The notes under the pieces: generated by a model | What the model was told of the DNA's origin: nothing | What the model saw: the letters and a program-made list of their open reading frames with translations, nothing else | Database searches by the model: none | In this document: positions 61,479 to 64,000 of the stretch, one piece after another | How positions within the stretch are numbered: the first letter of the stretch is position 1 | How the letters are laid out: every line of letters begins with the position of its first letter | Program-made: the position numbers and the translations under genes | Assembly (NCBI GenBank): GCA_018136815.1 | Contig: CM030939.1 | Span: 4,705,419-4,769,418, forward strand | Source of the DNA: Isochrysis galbana | Lineage: Eukaryota; Haptophyta; Isochrysidales; Isochrysidaceae | Direction of reading: 5' to 3' | Length of the DNA: 64,000 bases

Positions 61479-64000
61479 ATGGGGTTGCCCGCTCACGCCG
61501 TGGCCACCCCAGACTCGGGAGACGCAGTGGCCGTCGATTACGATCTCTCGTCGCGCCCCACACGGACGCCGGCGTCTCCTCTTTCTCTCGGCTCTCCGGA
61601 GGATCCCCGTTCCAGGGATCGCCCGCCGGGGCCAACCCCCTTCAGGTCTAGCCCACCGAAACTTCAGGGCGACGACCCCCTCCCCCTGAATTCTACTGCC
61701 GAGGCCATCCACCGGATCGCCGTGGTTGGTTGTTCCTCGGCCGCCAAGTCTACTGAAGCTGCCCGCGCCCCTACGCGCGAGCTCCAAATGTTAGCCGCCT
61801 CCCGTGCCCGGGCTAGCGGTTCCTCCGTCATCTTGCCCCGCCATCTCGCCGAAGCTGCTCTAGCCTTGCGGCGGCCGCACGCGAGCACTCATTCATCACC
61901 CGCTGCCGTACTGCCGACGCATTTTGACGAGCTTTGCGCTGAGTTAGCGGCGATCCACGACGCCGTGACGCTCGACGCGGCCGAGGGGATTCCTCCACCC
62001 CGCGTTCTAGTCGTCGGTGAAGCTAGCGGGGTCGTGTCTTCGATGTTCCTACTCGCCGGAGCGCACGTCGCGACGTGCGATCTACGACCGTCGGAGATCG
62101 ACTACATTCCCCACTTCTGCGGAGATGCTCTTCACATTCAAAACCTCGGTTGGGACCTCGTGGTCGCGCATCCGCCGTGCACGTATTTGTCGGCGGTGAG
62201 TTGCCAGTGGCTCGATCGGGAGCCGGGACGACGCCAGGCTCTCGAATCCGCCGCTAGAGTCTTCCTCGCCATGGCGAGCGCCGACGCGCCTTTCGTTGCC
62301 GTCGAAAATCCTCGAATGCACGCGGAAGCCTCCGCCTTAGTCGGGGGGTTGCGACCGCGGCAGTTTGTGCAGCCGTGGCAGCACGGCACGGGCCATCAAA
62401 AAGCAACTGGCCTGTACCTGACGGCTTCACTCCCGTCCTTGCAGCCTTCGAAGATTGTCGAGGGACGTCTATCCGCTATGGCGGATCTATCGCCGTCGCC
62501 CCACCGTGGCGCCCTTCGCAGCCGCACCTATGTGGGCATTGCCGGTGCAATGGCGGCCCAGTGGATGCCGGTCTTGCGCCGTTATGCGCGCGAAGCCAAG
62601 GCGTCGCGTTCGCTCGACTTCACGGTGGACTGGGCAATTTCCCAAGCAGCTGCCAGCTTGAGAGAACGCCCTTCGCTTTGCTCGACCGGTTTCGAGCTGG
62701 CTGAGCCGAGGACGGCTCTGGCTCGTTTCATGGAGGGGAGAGGCGAAGCAGCTTCTAGCTCTCACCTCACGCCTCCCAGCGGTTCGCCAGTGTCTGATTC
62801 GGTTGTCGTGATCCCGGACGCAGGCCCCGTTGCCGATGCTTCTCGCCTGCTTCATCAGGAGGACTCGGAAACAAACGTATCGCAAGACGAGGCCGAGGCG
62901 GAAGGAGACCGCTTCCTGCCGTGGGAGTGGCCCATAGAGGACCGCTCTACAACGCCAGGCCCTCCAAACACGGTGAAGAAGCGCCGCAGCAAGTGGCAGG
63001 TCTTCGACCGTGATGTAATTTCGGGGGTCCATCGGTGGCAGGATGTCACGCCTTCCATCGCCCAAGAAATCGCTGAGCAAGCGGCAGCTGCGGAGCCGTC
63101 GGAACCTCCCATCTTGTCTCGACTGGGCTCTCAAGGCATCAATGCACTATCTCCGAGCGCCTCCTTCACGGCTGGCGACGAGGGAGTGGCCGAACTGACC
63201 AATTCGTTCGTAGCCGAAAGGCCACTCGAAACCTGGGATGTCGGGCCCGACTCGGGAGAAGATGACACGCCCGAGATGCCAGAACACCGGAGCATGCAGA
63301 CCCTCGAGACCAAGCCCTCCGACGCCGCCGAAGGAGAGGATACTCCACGGGCACTGTATTGCGATGGGGCTACCGCTAGGGGCCTCAGTGCGGCCGGATT
63401 TTCCGAGTTGTCGAAGCTTCCGAAGACAGACTTGCAGAAGTCCCTGGAGAAGGAATGGTCACGCCAAATGGATCAACCTCGGCATCCGACGGACCGTCGA
63501 GGGCTAGGCTATGATGGCGTGCCTAACCCCTCTAGTTCAGCAAAGGCATCCCCACGCTCCTCGATACCATTCGTGCCGCAGACGGTGGCCGCCGCTATCG
63601 AGCGAGTGCCCCACGTCGATGAATCTTCTCCGTCCAGGCTAGCCTCCAATCCAACCACCCTGTCACCCGGAGCCGGAACCTCACTTCCGGTGGAATCTAT
63701 CGCGGACACTCCGCCGCCGCTCTACCCTCGTCACTGCCTCTATGTCCGCGATCTCGTGGTCTGCCGTGCCGATGGCGACCGCGCAGCTCAAGGGTTCGTT
63801 CTCCCGGACGTTGCCCTCACGGTGAACAGCACCCTGGCTGACACTGGAGCGGGCCCGTCAGTAATCACCACTGCTCTTCTCGATCGACTACCTGAAGACG
63901 CCTGCGTCGAACGCGTATCGGACGCTACCGTCCCCAACCTACATGGGCCGGACGGCCTTCCTCTCATCACTAGGGGCCGGGCTAGCCTCGTCTTCTCCTT
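61479..64000 (+). CDS. Second Gypsy-like ORF: methyltransferase-like domain and aspartic protease (runs off the window)
   Basis: One open frame of 840 codons without a stop, from ATG 61479 to the window end. A Ser/Pro-rich start (about 100 residues) leads to ILPRHLAEAALALRRP and HFDELCAEL. The methyltransferase-like domain lies at about 62004-62590: RVLVVGEASGVVSSMFLLAG, WDLVVAHPPCTYLSAVSCQW, FVAVENPRMHAE, GHQKATGLYL and RSRTYVGIAGAMAAQWMP. A low-complexity acidic linker follows, then HCLYVRDLVVC and the protease site LADTGAGPSVITTALL. By hand alignment the domain is about 83% identical to the copy at 33250-33850, while linkers and N-termini are hardly alignable. Pol should continue beyond the window. 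Confidence 0.88.
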   Translation, partial: MGLPAHAVATPDSGDAVAVDYDLSSRPTRTPASPLSLGSPEDPRSRDRPPGPTPFRSSPPKLQGDDPLPLNSTAEAIHRIAVVGCSSAAKSTEAARAPTRELQMLAASRARASGSSVILPRHLAEAALALRRPHASTHSSPAAVLPTHFDELCAELAAIHDAVTLDAAEGIPPPRVLVVGEASGVVSSMFLLAGAHVATCDLRPSEIDYIPHFCGDALHIQNLGWDLVVAHPPCTYLSAVSCQWLDREPGRRQALESAARVFLAMASADAPFVAVENPRMHAEASALVGGLRPRQFVQPWQHGTGHQKATGLYLTASLPSLQPSKIVEGRLSAMADLSPSPHRGALRSRTYVGIAGAMAAQWMPVLRRYAREAKASRSLDFTVDWAISQAAASLRERPSLCSTGFELAEPRTALARFMEGRGEAASSSHLTPPSGSPVSDSVVVIPDAGPVADASRLLHQEDSETNVSQDEAEAEGDRFLPWEWPIEDRSTTPGPPNTVKKRRSKWQVFDRDVISGVHRWQDVTPSIAQEIAEQAAAAEPSEPPILSRLGSQGINALSPSASFTAGDEGVAELTNSFVAERPLETWDVGPDSGEDDTPEMPEHRSMQTLETKPSDAAEGEDTPRALYCDGATARGLSAAGFSELSKLPKTDLQKSLEKEWSRQMDQPRHPTDRRGLGYDGVPNPSSSAKASPRSSIPFVPQTVAAAIERVPHVDESSPSRLASNPTTLSPGAGTSLPVESIADTPPPLYPRHCLYVRDLVVCRADGDRAAQGFVLPDVALTVNSTLADTGAGPSVITTALLDRLPEDACVERVSDATVPNLHGPDGLPLITRGRASLVFS

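Overview
The window looks like nuclear DNA of a unicellular, probably photosynthetic eukaryote. Genes are split by short GT-AG introns (one is GC-AG), are GC-rich, lie close together and often pair head-to-head or tail-to-tail. They are embedded in microsatellites, poly-C/poly-G runs and many transposable elements. Gene content (SLC35C2-like transporter, sterol C-24 methyltransferase, NMD3, RPN11, eIF3g, a proline/cysteine-rich surface protein) and base composition fit a haptophyte or similar alga. That placement is inference from style, not from a marker gene. Two 100-N runs (3309-3408 and 28409-28508) are assembly gaps.

Layout, left to right. 0-9.7 kb: first exon of a protein disulfide isomerase (-); a TCAIM/DUF4460-like gene (+) and NMD3 (-) converging on the first gap; a repetitive orphan exon; a decayed LINE reverse transcriptase; an R-SNARE whose zero-layer residue is Asn; and an App1-like (DUF2183) HAD phosphatase. 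9.7-14.8 kb: repeat-rich, with a small membrane protein. 14.9-18.2 kb: five-exon SLC35C2-like transporter (-). 19.2-19.8 kb: a MITE with terminal inverted repeats and target duplication. 20.2-21.6 kb: two-exon MEAK7/TLDc gene. 22.6-26.2 kb: an island of intronless orphan ORFs. 26.5-27.5 kb: BMT5-like rRNA methyltransferase.

28.3-38.3 kb (-): a Ty3/Gypsy-like retroelement with gag, a second ORF and pol. The second ORF joins a phage-type cytosine-C5 methyltransferase-like domain to the aspartic protease. 38.3-40.0 kb: an IS5-like DDE transposon with terminal inverted repeats, next to the gag start. 41.3-44.5 kb: a two-exon SAP-like/acidic protein and the proline/cysteine-rich membrane protein. 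45.3-47.5 kb: retroelement-like debris. 48.4-49.6 kb: sterol methyltransferase. 50.1-51.6 kb: a transposon-like element with about 230-bp inverted repeats. 52.1-59.2 kb: RPN11 (-) and eIF3g (+) form a divergent pair whose roughly 460-bp intergenic region was split by a 3.65-kb Ty1/Copia-type element with identical 179-bp LTRs and a perfect 5-bp target duplication. 59.6-60.3 kb: cytochrome b561. 61.5-64.0 kb (+): a second methyltransferase-bearing Gypsy-like ORF that runs off the window.

The most notable system is the retroelement-borne methyltransferase. It is present twice, at the same place in the polyprotein, with every signature motif kept while neighbouring linkers have diverged. This suggests that the domain is selected within the element lineage. 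The Copia element is also notable: intact ends show recent movement, yet its interior is a chimera of host-like ankyrin sequence, a DNA-transposon fragment and a reverse transcriptase with an altered catalytic motif.
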